DNA of 13,328 nucleotides from DAOUAJ01 sp034433615 (GCA_034433615.1 DAOUAJ010000200.1:1-13328); one strand, 5' to 3'. Counted from the first letter of the stretch, positions 1 through 6,712 are shown. Numbers and translations: made by a program. Notes: generated by a model from the sequence alone, not told the origin.

Positions 1-819
1 AAAGGCGTTATCAATGGCCTCGGGGGTGACGATGTCGCGGGGCTTCAGGTCCATCTCCAGCAGGCGCATGATCTGACGGCCAGCCTGGCGAGCCAACTCT
101 TCTCGTCGAGGATCCACCGCCAGAATGGTGCCGTTGCCTGGCAGGGCCATGCCCAACGCCTCACACAGGCAGTTCATCGAGTTGGCGGTGAACATCCCCG
201 AACATGAGCCACACGTCGGGCAGGCGTAGTCCTCCAGCGTCTTGAGTTGCGTCTCCGTGATCGTGCCGGCCCGGTACGCGCCCACCCCCTCAAACACCGT
301 GATCAGGTCCACCACCCCGCCCTCCGGGGTTACGCCCGCCTTCATCGGCCCGCCGGAGATGAAAATGGTGGGGATGTTCAGGCGCATGGCCGCCATCAGC
401 ATCCCCGGCACGATCTTATCGCAGTTAGGGATGCAGATGAGCGCATCGAAGCAGTGCGCTGCTACCATTGTCTCGACGGAGTCGGCGATAAGCTCCCGGC
501 TGGGCAGTGAATACTTCATGCCCATGTGCCCCATGGCGATGCCGTCGTCCACGCCGATGGTGTTGAACATGAACGGCACGCCACCAGCCTCTCGCACCGC
601 CCGTCGCACCACCTCGCCGAAAGTGTTCAAGTGGACATGACCAGGTATTATGTCAACGTACGAGTTAGCGATGGCGATGAACGGCTTGTCCATGTCCTCA
701 TCGGTGATGCCTGTCGCCTTGAGCAGCGAACGATGAGGAGCGCGCTCAAAGCCCCGTTTGATGGTGTCCGAGCGCATCGGCCGCCGCGCCGATGTCTCAT
801 ATCCCTGGTTGTTGACCAT
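1..819 (-). CDS. ilvD: Dihydroxy-acid dehydratase, N-terminal half (runs off left edge)
   Basis: IlvD dehydrates 2,3-dihydroxy-isovalerate and 2,3-dihydroxy-3-methylvalerate to the 2-oxo acids that precede valine/leucine and isoleucine; it is a cytosolic Fe-S enzyme. The 273 visible codons align well with my recollection of E. coli and Bacillus IlvD; full length is usually about 560 residues, so about half is present. Visible motifs are GVDDGIAMGH (residues 89-98), the cluster-binding NCDK (Cys133, Lys135) and CPTCGSCSGM (200-209). The first region, NSYVDIIPGH (52-61), has no cysteine, as in the oxygen-sensitive E. coli-type enzyme and unlike the [2Fe-2S] form. The ATG at 819 is preceded by GGAGG four bases upstream; an in-frame ATG at 831 is possible but would place the ribosome site inside the gene. 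The brnA-like gene ends 57 bases upstream. I saw no clear promoter in that gap, so read-through from the toxin-antitoxin operon is possible. Confidence 0.95.
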   Translation of the reverse strand, partial: MVNNQGYETSARRPMRSDTIKRGFERAPHRSLLKATGITDEDMDKPFIAIANSYVDIIPGHVHLNTFGEVVRRAVREAGGVPFMFNTIGVDDGIAMGHMGMKYSLPSRELIADSVETMVAAHCFDALICIPNCDKIVPGMLMAAMRLNIPTIFISGGPMKAGVTPEGGVVDLITVFEGVGAYRAGTITETQLKTLEDYACPTCGSCSGMFTANSMNCLCEALGMALPGNGTILAVDPRREELARQAGRQIMRLLEMDLKPRDIVTPEAIDNAF

Positions 820-876
820 GATGCCTCCCATGATTTGCCGATGCGTGCTAGCCGGCGATGTCATATTGTGACCCTG

Positions 877-1176
877 TTATGCAGATTGTATAGCCCCTTG
901 CACTTCCGCCATCGCAGAGGCAATCACTTCGTCTTCCACCCCATGCTTCCGCAAACTTTCAATAAAGTCGCTGATAGTCTGATTGCTCTCAAGTCGCGCA
1001 AGATCAGCCCGTAATCCTTGCCCGATGTAAGCGCGAATCAACGGCTGGTAACCGGAGAAACCAAGTAGGGGAGCAATCCGTGTCAAGTCATCTACCACGT
1101 CCTCGGGTATCTGCAGGCTGATCGTTATCATCGGACGGTCTCTGCGTAAGCGTCGCTTCAGTTCATTGATTTTCAT
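877..1176 (-). CDS. BrnA-like / CopG-type antitoxin
   Basis: A 99-residue protein encoded directly after a BrnT-type toxin and overlapping it by 14 bases. That arrangement is typical of BrnTA type II toxin-antitoxin operons, where the antitoxin binds the toxin and represses the shared promoter. A short strand-forming stretch, MITISLQIPEDV (residues 16-27), followed by helices fits a ribbon-helix-helix-like DNA-binding fold; the rest is helical and charged. I do not see the usual C-terminal BrnA signature, so the family name comes mainly from position. The start at 1176 is uncertain: the basic leader (residues 1-15) lacks a strong ribosome site, and an alternative ATG at 1131 would begin exactly at MITISL. 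Either start fits translational coupling to the toxin gene. Local GC is about 48 percent, lower than the leu genes, which fits a transferred module. Confidence 0.75.
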   Translation of the reverse strand: MKINELKRRLRRDRPMITISLQIPEDVVDDLTRIAPLLGFSGYQPLIRAYIGQGLRADLARLESNQTISDFIESLRKHGVEDEVIASAMAEVQGAIQSA

Positions 1177-1459
1177 ATCGTTTTCTCTCTGCTCTCGTCA
1201 CTTTGCGCACGGAGATAAGCCGGATGGTATCATCACGCATGACGTACACGACATAGAGTAAACGCCAATTGACAGTCATGCCGATGATTGTTTCGCGCAG
1301 TTCACCCTCGACAACTTCTTCATCCAGCCAAAGGATGAAGGGGTCAAAGAAGACTTCACAGGCGGTTTCAAAAGAGACGCCATGTTTGCGAAGATTCTCT
1401 TCTGCCTTGTGACTATCCCATTCAAAAGTGATGCCGTACAGGATGTACGTGACATTCAT
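1163..1459 (-). CDS. brnT: BrnT-family (DUF497) ribonuclease toxin
   Basis: A 98-residue protein of typical BrnT length. It has the family's N-terminal pattern FEWD (12-15), then K18, NLRKHGVSF (22-30) and a following F-DP element, and the C-terminal IRLISVRKVTRAERKRYE (79-96). BrnT is a RelE-fold ribosome-independent RNase that stops growth when free of its antitoxin; that activity is known for the family and not shown here. The ATG at 1459 has no Shine-Dalgarno sequence. A strong sigma70-like promoter places transcription start within about two bases of this ATG, suggesting a leaderless mRNA. The antitoxin gene follows with a 14-base overlap. The pair sits between cimA and ilvD with lower GC than its neighbours, as expected for an inserted module. 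Confidence 0.88.
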   Translation of the reverse strand: MNVTYILYGITFEWDSHKAEENLRKHGVSFETACEVFFDPFILWLDEEVVEGELRETIIGMTVNWRLLYVVYVMRDDTIRLISVRKVTRAERKRYENQ

Positions 1460-1467
1460 CGAGGTAT

Positions 1468-1496
1468 AGTGTACGCAGGTGCATATACGCTGTCAA
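1468..1496 (-). promoter_or_regulatory. Sigma70-type promoter of the toxin-antitoxin operon
   Basis: On the minus strand a perfect -35 box TTGACA (1491-1496) is followed by a 17-base spacer and a -10 box TACACT (1468-1473, four of six consensus bases). The predicted transcription start, about 1461, is two bases before the toxin ATG at 1459. This is the best -35/-10 pair I found in the window. Confidence 0.7.
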
Positions 1497-1502
1497 TATG
1501 CA
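1480..1502. promoter_or_regulatory. Candidate operator palindrome over the -35 box
   Basis: TGCATAT (1480-1486) and ATATGCA (1496-1502) are perfect 7-base inverted arms with a 9-base centre. The palindrome overlaps the -35 box and upstream spacer of the toxin-antitoxin promoter. BrnA-type antitoxins autorepress their operons, so this is a plausible binding site. That assignment is inference from position and symmetry. Confidence 0.5.
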
Positions 1503-1613
1503 TGCAGTCTCACTGCCCTGATGGACAGGCATGCGCTGTGGCGCCACCTGCGGCATGAGAGGATTACTCTGGAAAGGAAATCCCTCCCGGTCACCCCCAA
1601 ACGCCCGATCCCG

Positions 1614-1622
1614 TGCTATAAT
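1614..1622 (+). promoter_or_regulatory. Extended -10 promoter for the small KOW-like gene
   Basis: TGCTATAAT (1614-1622) is a perfect extended -10 (TGn plus TATAAT). No good -35 box lies 17 bases upstream, which extended -10 promoters tolerate. Start would be near 1629, giving a leader of about 75 bases before the ATG at 1704. It diverges from the toxin-antitoxin promoter across the 1460-1624 gap, which otherwise holds only a 10-base palindrome, GTGGCGCCAC, at 1538-1547. Confidence 0.55.
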
Positions 1623-1703
1623 ATACATGACTCTACCACGAAAAGTGCTCTACCGCCTTTCCTGACGGTGATAGAAGGAATAACCGATGAAAGGAGATGT
1701 ACA

Positions 1704-1895
1704 ATGGCCGAGCCAAGCATTAACGTGGGTGCCCGTGTTCGAGTGAAACCCGCTCGCCCCTTCGCCGGGCGGGAGGCCGAAGTGAGAGAGGTGAGCGTCA
1801 CCCGGGTGCGGGTCTACCTGCTCCCCAACGGCCCAGAAGTGAACATGCTTCCCCGCGACGTCGAGCCGATCGAGCCCCTTCAACGGGCAGCCTGA
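1704..1895 (+). CDS. Small KOW/SH3-like protein of unknown function
   Basis: A 63-residue protein with a strong ribosome site, AAGGAG (1691-1696), seven bases before the ATG. The open frame extends further upstream, but this start is chosen because of that site and the promoter at 1614-1622. The sequence alternates short strands with turns: INVGARVRVKP (6-16), an F-GRE turn (20-23), REVSVTRVRVYLLPNG (28-43), then an acidic end. This resembles a KOW or SH3-like beta barrel, a fold found in small RNA- or protein-binding proteins. No catalytic motif, signal peptide or membrane segment is visible. It is the only plus-strand gene in the window, diverges from the toxin-antitoxin operon and converges on cimA. 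I do not recognise an exact family, so function is unassigned. Confidence 0.72.
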   Translation: MAEPSINVGARVRVKPARPFAGREAEVREVSVTRVRVYLLPNGPEVNMLPRDVEPIEPLQRAA

Positions 1896-1920
1896 GCCTT
1901 GTCTTAACAGTACCCCGCCT

Positions 1921-1998
1921 CCCCAGGCATCGGTTTGCCTGCCCTGGCCGGACAGGCCAGCCTGCCCGTCGGCAGACAGGGGGAACCGATGCCTGGGG
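1921..1998. repeat. Branched palindrome between convergent genes
   Basis: The outer arms CCCCAGGCATCGGTT (1921-1935) and AACCGATGCCTGGGG (1984-1998) are a perfect 15-bp inverted repeat. Between them are two more hairpins: CTGGCC (1944-1949) with GGCCAG (1955-1960), and CTGCC (1962-1966) with GGCAG (1971-1975). The whole can fold as a long stem with two side hairpins on either strand. It sits between the 3' ends of the small KOW-like gene and cimA, so it may end transcription from both sides, but there is no T-tract. It could equally be a copy of a dispersed palindromic repeat. Confidence 0.75.
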
Positions 1999-2015
1999 CC
2001 CCCGTCACCACGTTA

Positions 2016-3641
2016 TCACTTGGCGATTAACGCAGCGTCAACGAGCTGTACAGGGACATCCGCCCCTTCCTCCTCCGTTCCCTTTTCGCCCTTCAACAAC
2101 GCATACTCCACCGAGTCGGCCAGCGCTTGCCACGAAGCCTCGATGATATTGGTAGAGGCGCCTACCGTCCCCCAGGTCCGCCGGCCGTCCGTGGAGTCAA
2201 TCAGCACCCGCACGTGCGCCGCCGTCGCCGACTGCGAATCCAGGATGCGCACTTTGTAGTCGGTTAACTGCACGTTGGCCAGTTGTGGGTAGAACTGCAA
2301 TAGCGCCTTGCGCAGCGCCTTGTCCAGAGCATTGACAGGGCCATTCCCCTCGGCGACGGTGTGAAAGACGTGATCTCCCACGCGCACCTTGACTGTGGCC
2401 TCGGAGATCAAGCCGCGGCCGTGACGATGCTCTACGGTGGCTGTATAGTCAATCAGCTCAAAAGGCCGACGATAGCCTTCGCGCGCGCGGCGCAGCAACA
2501 ATTCCAGACTCCCCTCCGCACTCTCAAAGGCGAAACCCTGGTTCTCCAGCTCCTTGACATGCTGCAGGACGCGCCGCTCCGCCACCCGATCTAACCCATC
2601 CAGGCCAAATTCAGCCCGTTTCACGGCAATGTTATCCTTGCCCGACAGTTCGGATACCACCACACGCCTGCGATTCCCTACCAGCGCCGGGTCAATGTGC
2701 TGGTAGCTCCGCTCATTCTTGACCATCGCGTTGACGTGGGCACCCCCTTTGTGAGCAAAGGCGCTGTAGCCCACGAACGGTTGATGAGGGTCAGGATTCA
2801 GGTTGGCCAGCTCCGACACGAACAGGCTCAGGTCCCGCAAGCTGGCCATCTGTTCCGCCGGCACACACTGGTACCCCATCTTGATCTGCAAGTTGGGAAG
2901 GATGGAAACCAGATCGGCATTGCCGCACCGCTCGCCGTAGCCGTTGATGGTCCCCTGCACCTGGGTACACCCCTGGCGCACGGCGACCAAAGAATTCGCC
3001 ACGGCCACGTTGCTGTCGTTGTGGGCATGGATGCCTAGGGGCGTGCTCACGACGCCCTGGGCGGCCCGCACGGCGGCCTCGATCTCCCACGGCAGGCAGC
3101 CGCCGTTGGTGTCGCACAGCACGATCCAGTCGGCCCCGGCCACCTCGGCCACGCGTAACGTTTCCAGCGCATATTCGGGGTTGGCCTTCCAGCCGTCGAA
3201 GTAGTGCTCAGCATCATAAACGACCTCGCGGCCGTTGGCTTTCAGATAGCGCACGCTGTCCTCAATCATGCGCAGGTTCTCGGCTGGCGTCGTGCGCAGG
3301 ACGTCCCGCACGTGCAGGTCCCACGTCTTGCCAAAGATGGTAACCACCGGCGTCTGCGCGTCCAGCAGGAGCCGGATCTGCGGATCGTCCTCCACCGCCA
3401 TGTCGGCGCGGCGGGTGGAGCCGAACGCGGCCACCCGCGCGTGTTGAAGATTCAGCGAACCCACACTTTCAAAGAACTCGGCATCTTTAGGATTGGATCC
3501 TGGCCACCCTCCCTCGATGTAATCCACACCGAAGGCGTCTAACCGTCGGGCGATGCGCAATTTGTCGGCCAGGGAGAAATTGATCCCCTCGCCTTGCGTA
3601 CCATCACGCAAAGTTGTATCGTAAATCCATACTTTCGCCAT
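2016..3641 (-). CDS. cimA: (R)-citramalate synthase
   Basis: This cytosolic enzyme condenses pyruvate with acetyl-CoA to (R)-citramalate, the first step of threonine-independent isoleucine synthesis. The 541 residues match the long citramalate synthase branch of the LeuA superfamily, recognisable by YDTTLRDGTQGEGINFS (7-23) and YIEGGWPGSNPKD (41-53). The metal site is shown by D8 and HAHND (205-209), with the GYGERCGNADL signature at 234-244 and HKGGAHVNAM at 297-306. The TIM barrel occupies about 1-285; the C-terminal LeuA-type regulatory domain is about 390-515 and is normally the isoleucine feedback site. The ATG is preceded by a full AGGAGG (3649-3654) seven bases upstream. Stop TGA is followed in frame by TAA. 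It lies 221 bases after the HAD gene, with a heptamer array in its leader. 2-isopropylmalate synthase is the alternative, but the N-terminal signature favours citramalate. Confidence 0.93.
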   Translation of the reverse strand: MAKVWIYDTTLRDGTQGEGINFSLADKLRIARRLDAFGVDYIEGGWPGSNPKDAEFFESVGSLNLQHARVAAFGSTRRADMAVEDDPQIRLLLDAQTPVVTIFGKTWDLHVRDVLRTTPAENLRMIEDSVRYLKANGREVVYDAEHYFDGWKANPEYALETLRVAEVAGADWIVLCDTNGGCLPWEIEAAVRAAQGVVSTPLGIHAHNDSNVAVANSLVAVRQGCTQVQGTINGYGERCGNADLVSILPNLQIKMGYQCVPAEQMASLRDLSLFVSELANLNPDPHQPFVGYSAFAHKGGAHVNAMVKNERSYQHIDPALVGNRRRVVVSELSGKDNIAVKRAEFGLDGLDRVAERRVLQHVKELENQGFAFESAEGSLELLLRRAREGYRRPFELIDYTATVEHRHGRGLISEATVKVRVGDHVFHTVAEGNGPVNALDKALRKALLQFYPQLANVQLTDYKVRILDSQSATAAHVRVLIDSTDGRRTWGTVGASTNIIEASWQALADSVEYALLKGEKGTEEEGADVPVQLVDAALIAK

Positions 3642-3660
3642 TGGGTATCCTCCTGTAGCG

Positions 3661-3716
3661 ATCAGCGATCAGCCATCAGCGATCAGCCATCAGCTATTAG
3701 CCATTAGCTGTCAGCC
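3661..3716. repeat. Eight-copy heptamer tandem repeat in the cimA leader
   Basis: Eight consecutive 7-base units of consensus ATCAGCN: ATCAGCG, ATCAGCC, ATCAGCG, ATCAGCC, ATCAGCT, ATTAGCC, ATTAGCT, GTCAGCC. The first four are exact apart from the last base; later units diverge. The array ends about 7 bases from the cimA ribosome site (3649-3654) and would lie in the 5' leader of cimA. The period of seven and its intergenic position resemble the short tandemly repeated sequences known in cyanobacteria. Confidence 0.85.
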
Positions 3717-3760
3717 CGTTCTCACGAATGCGAGCTGTAGTGACCGCTCACCCAATGGCG

Positions 3761-3779
3761 CGGGCGCCGATAGCGCCCG
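3761..3779. other. GC-rich hairpin upstream of cimA
   Basis: CGGGCGC (3761-3767) and GCGCCCG (3773-3779) form a 7-bp stem with a 5-base loop. It has no T-tract on either strand, so it is not an obvious intrinsic terminator. It lies between the end of the HAD gene and the heptamer array. Confidence 0.45.
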
Positions 3780-3849
3780 GGGGTACCTCCTGTGTTTCCA
3801 TGTTTCTGGTCAACCTGCTTTCCTGAGCCTGGACTCGAAGGGTTTCAGA

Positions 3850-3864
3850 AGACCCTTCGGGTCT
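3850..3864 (-). terminator. Weak hairpin at the end of the HAD gene
   Basis: AGACCC and GGGTCT form a 6-bp stem around a 3-base loop, overlapping the HAD stop codon. On the minus strand it is followed by only TTCT, so termination would be weak at best. It may limit read-through from the leu genes into cimA. Confidence 0.3.
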
Positions 3865-4645
3865 AAACATCCACCACCAGATCAGCCACCGAGTCTAACG
3901 TCAGATTCGGCCACACGCCGCGGGCCAGATCACTTTGGCGAAACTTGCCAGTACGCACCAACACACCACATAGGCCGGCGTGCTGGGCACCCTTCACATC
4001 CATGTCCACGTCATCCCCGACCATCGCCACGCGCTCGGCCGGGAGGCCCAGGTCATGGAGCACAGCCTCAAACAGAGAGCGTTCCGGTTTACCGATGATG
4101 ATGGCCGCCCGTCCGGTCGCGTACTCTAGTGCCGCGATGAACGGCCCCGCGTCCAGCCGCAGCCCATCCGCCGCCCGCCAGTAGCGGCTGCGCCCCAGGC
4201 CGATCAACTGAGCGCCTTGCTCCAACACCAGCCGAAAGGCCCGGTTCAACTGCTCAAAGGTCCAGGCGTCCCCCAGGTCGCCCACGACCACGTAATCTGG
4301 GTGCTCCTCATCCACCGGCACACCCGCGAAGTCAGGCAGAGCCCCCTCCGGCACCAGCAGGTACGCGCTGGCCCCGCGCCCACGCAGAAACTCCCCGGCC
4401 GCCCACAGTGGGCCGTACACCTCGTTCAGGGCCACAGGGAACCCCATCCCGATCAGCTTCTCCGCCAGGGCCGCCCGCCCACGCGAGGTGGTGTTGGTCA
4501 GGAACCGCAACGGTATCCCCATCCCTTTCAGCGCCTGCACCACTTCCAGAGCGCCAGGGATCACGCCGTCGCTGGTGTACAGTGTGCCGTCCAGGTCGAG
4601 GACGATGGCCTGCACGTTAGCCAGTTCAGGTCGCAGCCGCATCAT
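3863..4645 (-). CDS. HAD-superfamily IIA phosphatase, LHPP/HDHD2-like
   Basis: A cytosolic HAD hydrolase of 260 residues. All four HAD motifs are visible: DLDGT (17-21, nucleophile Asp17 and acid Asp19), FLTNTT (48-53), Lys186 in GKP, and GDDVDMDV (210-217). The cap region and the stretch around 149-175 (SRYWRAADGLRLDAGP-like) plus VRTGKFRQSD (230-239) resemble mammalian LHPP and HDHD2, members of the NagD-like IIA subclass. LHPP removes phosphate from phospho-lysine, phospho-histidine and pyrophosphate; the substrate here is unknown. The start overlaps the leuB stop in an ATGA arrangement, implying translational coupling, although no role for such a phosphatase in leucine synthesis is established that I know of. 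It might act on a phosphorylated side product or be a general phosphatase carried by the operon. Confidence 0.85.
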   Translation of the reverse strand: MMRLRPELANVQAIVLDLDGTLYTSDGVIPGALEVVQALKGMGIPLRFLTNTTSRGRAALAEKLIGMGFPVALNEVYGPLWAAGEFLRGRGASAYLLVPEGALPDFAGVPVDEEHPDYVVVGDLGDAWTFEQLNRAFRLVLEQGAQLIGLGRSRYWRAADGLRLDAGPFIAALEYATGRAAIIIGKPERSLFEAVLHDLGLPAERVAMVGDDVDMDVKGAQHAGLCGVLVRTGKFRQSDLARGVWPNLTLDSVADLVVDV

Positions 4646-5730
4646 CGCATCCGCTCACGCACCGCCGCGCCCATCTCCGCCGTGCCCACAGTACGCTCGC
4701 CCGGCCGGGCGATGTCTGCCGTCCGGTAGCCATCGGCCAGCGTCGCGGCTACGGCGTTCTCCACCGTCGTCGCCTCCGCCTCCAGGCCCAGCGAGTGGCG
4801 GAGCAGCATGGCCGCGGAGAGGATCGCCGCCAGCGGGTTGGCCACGCCCCGGCCGGCGATGTCCGGGGCCGTGCCGTGGATGGGCTCGTACAGGCCGCGA
4901 GGCAGCCCCACCGTGTTGGTCGCCTCTCCCAGTGATGCCGAAGGCAACATCCCCATCGAGCCGGCCAGCATCGCCGCCTCGTCGGTCAGGATGTCGCCAA
5001 ACATATTCTCGGTCACGATCACGTCGAAGCTGGCGGGCCGCCGGATCAGGTGCATGGCCGCGGCATCCACCAAAATGTGCTCCAGCGCGACATCCGGGAA
5101 CTCCCGTGCCATCAGCTCGGTCGTCACCCGCCGCCACAGTCGCGAGGAGGCCAGCACGTTGGCCTTGTCCACCGAGGTCAGGCGACGGCGCCGGCCCCGC
5201 GCCGCCTGGGCCGCCAGCCGCACCACCCGCTCGATCTCCGGGCGAGTATAGAGCATGGTGTCGTAAGCCTGATCGCCCACCTCGCCTGCCTCCTGGCGCG
5301 GCCCGAAGTAGAGGCCGCCGGTCAGCTCCCGCACCACCAGGATGTCCACCCCGTCCAGCACTTCCGGCCGCAGGGTAGAGGCATGCAGCAGCTCGGGAAA
5401 CAGCCTGACCGGACGCAGATTGGCGAACAGCCCCAGCGCCTTGCGAAGGCCCAGCAGCCCCTGCTCGGGCCGCACTTTGGCAGTCGGGTCATCCCATTTG
5501 GGACCGCCTACCGCACCCAGCAGGATGGCGTCAGCAGTCTGGCAGGCCGCCAGGGTCTCTTCGGGCAGGGGCGTGCCTGTGGCGTCAATAGCACAGCCGC
5601 CCAACAGTTGACGATCAAACTGGAAACTGTGGCCGAACTTTCGGCCCACCGTCTCCAGTACCTTCTCGGCTTCGCCCGTCACTTCCGGGCCGATGCCGTC
5701 ACCAGCCACGACGACGATCTTCGCGTTCAA
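4642..5730 (-). CDS. leuB: 3-isopropylmalate dehydrogenase
   Basis: LeuB oxidatively decarboxylates 3-isopropylmalate with NAD+, and erythro-3-methylmalate in the citramalate route, giving 2-oxobutyrate. The 362-residue length is typical. Visible are GDGIGPEV (10-17), RELTGGLYFG (134-143, catalytic Tyr141), SVDKANVL (186-193, catalytic Lys189), Asp222, ENMFGDILTDEA (241-252, metal ligands Asp246 and Asp250) and the NAD-binding GTAPDIAG (286-293). The start codon is TTG (5728-5730); GAGG (5739-5742) lies eight bases upstream, and the protein begins where homologues begin, so I prefer it. It is among the most GC-rich genes here (about 75-80 percent in sampled lines), clearly above the preceding dehydrogenase gene. 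It follows that gene by 57 bases and overlaps the HAD gene by four bases. Confidence 0.95.
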   Translation of the reverse strand: MNAKIVVVAGDGIGPEVTGEAEKVLETVGRKFGHSFQFDRQLLGGCAIDATGTPLPEETLAACQTADAILLGAVGGPKWDDPTAKVRPEQGLLGLRKALGLFANLRPVRLFPELLHASTLRPEVLDGVDILVVRELTGGLYFGPRQEAGEVGDQAYDTMLYTRPEIERVVRLAAQAARGRRRRLTSVDKANVLASSRLWRRVTTELMAREFPDVALEHILVDAAAMHLIRRPASFDVIVTENMFGDILTDEAAMLAGSMGMLPSASLGEATNTVGLPRGLYEPIHGTAPDIAGRGVANPLAAILSAAMLLRHSLGLEAEATTVENAVAATLADGYRTADIARPGERTVGTAEMGAAVRERMR

Positions 5731-5787
5731 GGGACGTTCCTCTGTCTTCCAAAGATCAGACTCTCAAAGTCTTTCTCAATCACGCCC

Positions 5788-6639
5788 TCAGAGCAATCCG
5801 TAATACTTCATCAGAAACCATTCAAAGAGGGACGCGGGCATTACTTTCTTCAGCATGACGCCGATCCGCTCGGATGCGGCACCGACCATGTAGCGAAGAC
5901 GAGGTGATGGGTCGGTTATGATGCGCTCCAGGAGATAAGCGATCTTATCGGGAGATGGGCCATTCATTTCAGCGGTCTCCATCACCCCCAGCGCCTTAAC
6001 GAACTTCTCCAAATAAACCGAATTGCTCTGAGCCTGCAGGGTTTTGCGGCGATGGGCCGTGAGCTGAGTACGGAAGTTGCCCGGCTCAATCAACACGACC
6101 CGGATTCCGAACGGCCACATCTCCATGCGCAACGACTCTGTCATGCCCTCCAGGGCGAACTTGCTGGCGCTGTAGAATGCCTGAAAGGGAACCCCGACCA
6201 TGCCAGCCATCGAGCTGACATTCACGATGTACCCGGAGCGTTGCTGCCTCATGACCGGAATCGCTGCCCGACAAACCCGCACCGCGCCGAAGAAGTTCGT
6301 CTCAAACTGAGCTTTGGCCTCATCAATCGAGGTATCCTCAACCGATCCCGCGATGCCAAATCCGGCGTTGTTTACGACCACATCCAGCCGGCCTTCCTCC
6401 TCCAAGATAAAATCAACCCCGCGCTGTACGGAGCTATCGTCGTCCACGTCCATCTGGATCATGGCAAAAGGTCCAGAATGAACAGGCTCCGCTGTAGATG
6501 CTCCCATGGCCTGCGACTGGACACGGCGGCTGGTGCCATACACCCGATAGCCTCGCTGGCCCAGATAGCTGGCGCAGGCCTGGCCGATGCCTGACGAAGC
6601 TCCTGTGATCAAGACGACTCGTTGCCTGGGCTCATTCAT
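5788..6639 (-). CDS. Short-chain dehydrogenase/reductase
   Basis: A classical SDR of 283 residues with TGASSGIG (12-19, cofactor binding), NNAG (90-93), Asn115, catalytic Ser143, and Tyr156/Lys160 in YSASK. Residues 32-40 end the second strand with SRR, hinting at NADP(H), but the preference is not certain. The C-terminal 60 residues (about 224-283) extend beyond the Rossmann core and end in LFEWFLMKYYGLL, hydrophobic enough for membrane association or dimerisation. The substrate is unknown; homologues act on ketones, retinoids or fatty-acyl groups. It splits leuD from leuB, with 73- and 57-base gaps, and has about 54 percent GC in sampled lines against 70 or more in leuB, so it was probably inserted into a leuCDB order. 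A weak AGGGA lies about ten bases before the ATG. Confidence 0.9.
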   Translation of the reverse strand: MNEPRQRVVLITGASSGIGQACASYLGQRGYRVYGTSRRVQSQAMGASTAEPVHSGPFAMIQMDVDDDSSVQRGVDFILEEEGRLDVVVNNAGFGIAGSVEDTSIDEAKAQFETNFFGAVRVCRAAIPVMRQQRSGYIVNVSSMAGMVGVPFQAFYSASKFALEGMTESLRMEMWPFGIRVVLIEPGNFRTQLTAHRRKTLQAQSNSVYLEKFVKALGVMETAEMNGPSPDKIAYLLERIITDPSPRLRYMVGAASERIGVMLKKVMPASLFEWFLMKYYGLL

Positions 6640-6663
6640 GGCGCTGCTTCCCTTGTAGCTTGC

Positions 6664-6706
6664 CCTGAGCCAATGGTCAGGCCAGGGTCTTCGTCTCTCA
6701 GAAGAC
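6664..6706. other. Two hairpins between leuD and the dehydrogenase
   Basis: GTCTTC (6687-6692) pairs with GAAGAC (6701-6706) around an 8-base loop, and CCTGA/TCAGG (6664-6668, 6677-6681) extends to a 7-bp stem with one bulged base. Neither is followed by a T-tract on the minus strand. They occupy most of the 73-base gap and may affect mRNA processing or partial termination. Confidence 0.4.
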
Positions 6707-6712
6707 TAAAAG

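Noticed and set aside
883..890. TACAAT as a -10 box for ilvD
   Set aside because: There is no -35 match at a suitable distance and no extended -10; chance occurrence is likely.
526..1014. Plus-strand open frame across the ilvD start and antitoxin 3' end
   Set aside because: It overlaps two supported minus-strand genes and has no recognisable domain.
3661..3716. CRISPR-like array
   Set aside because: The units are 7 bases in direct tandem with no spacers, which is incompatible with CRISPR.
3761..3810. T-box-like sequence (GGAGGTACC followed by a GC hairpin) upstream of cimA
   Set aside because: A T-box needs UGGN to pair with the tRNA acceptor end; here the matching base is A. No stem I specifier structure or T-tract terminator is visible.
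4488..5907. Overlapping plus-strand open frames opposite leuB and the HAD gene
   Set aside because: They have proline/arginine-rich translations typical of antisense frames in high-GC genes; leuB on the minus strand explains the region.
5745..6706. Direct repeats flanking the dehydrogenase gene as insertion-sequence scars
   Set aside because: Only short, imperfect shared motifs (GTCTTC, CTCTCA) are seen, with no target-site duplication or transposase, so no mobile element is called.
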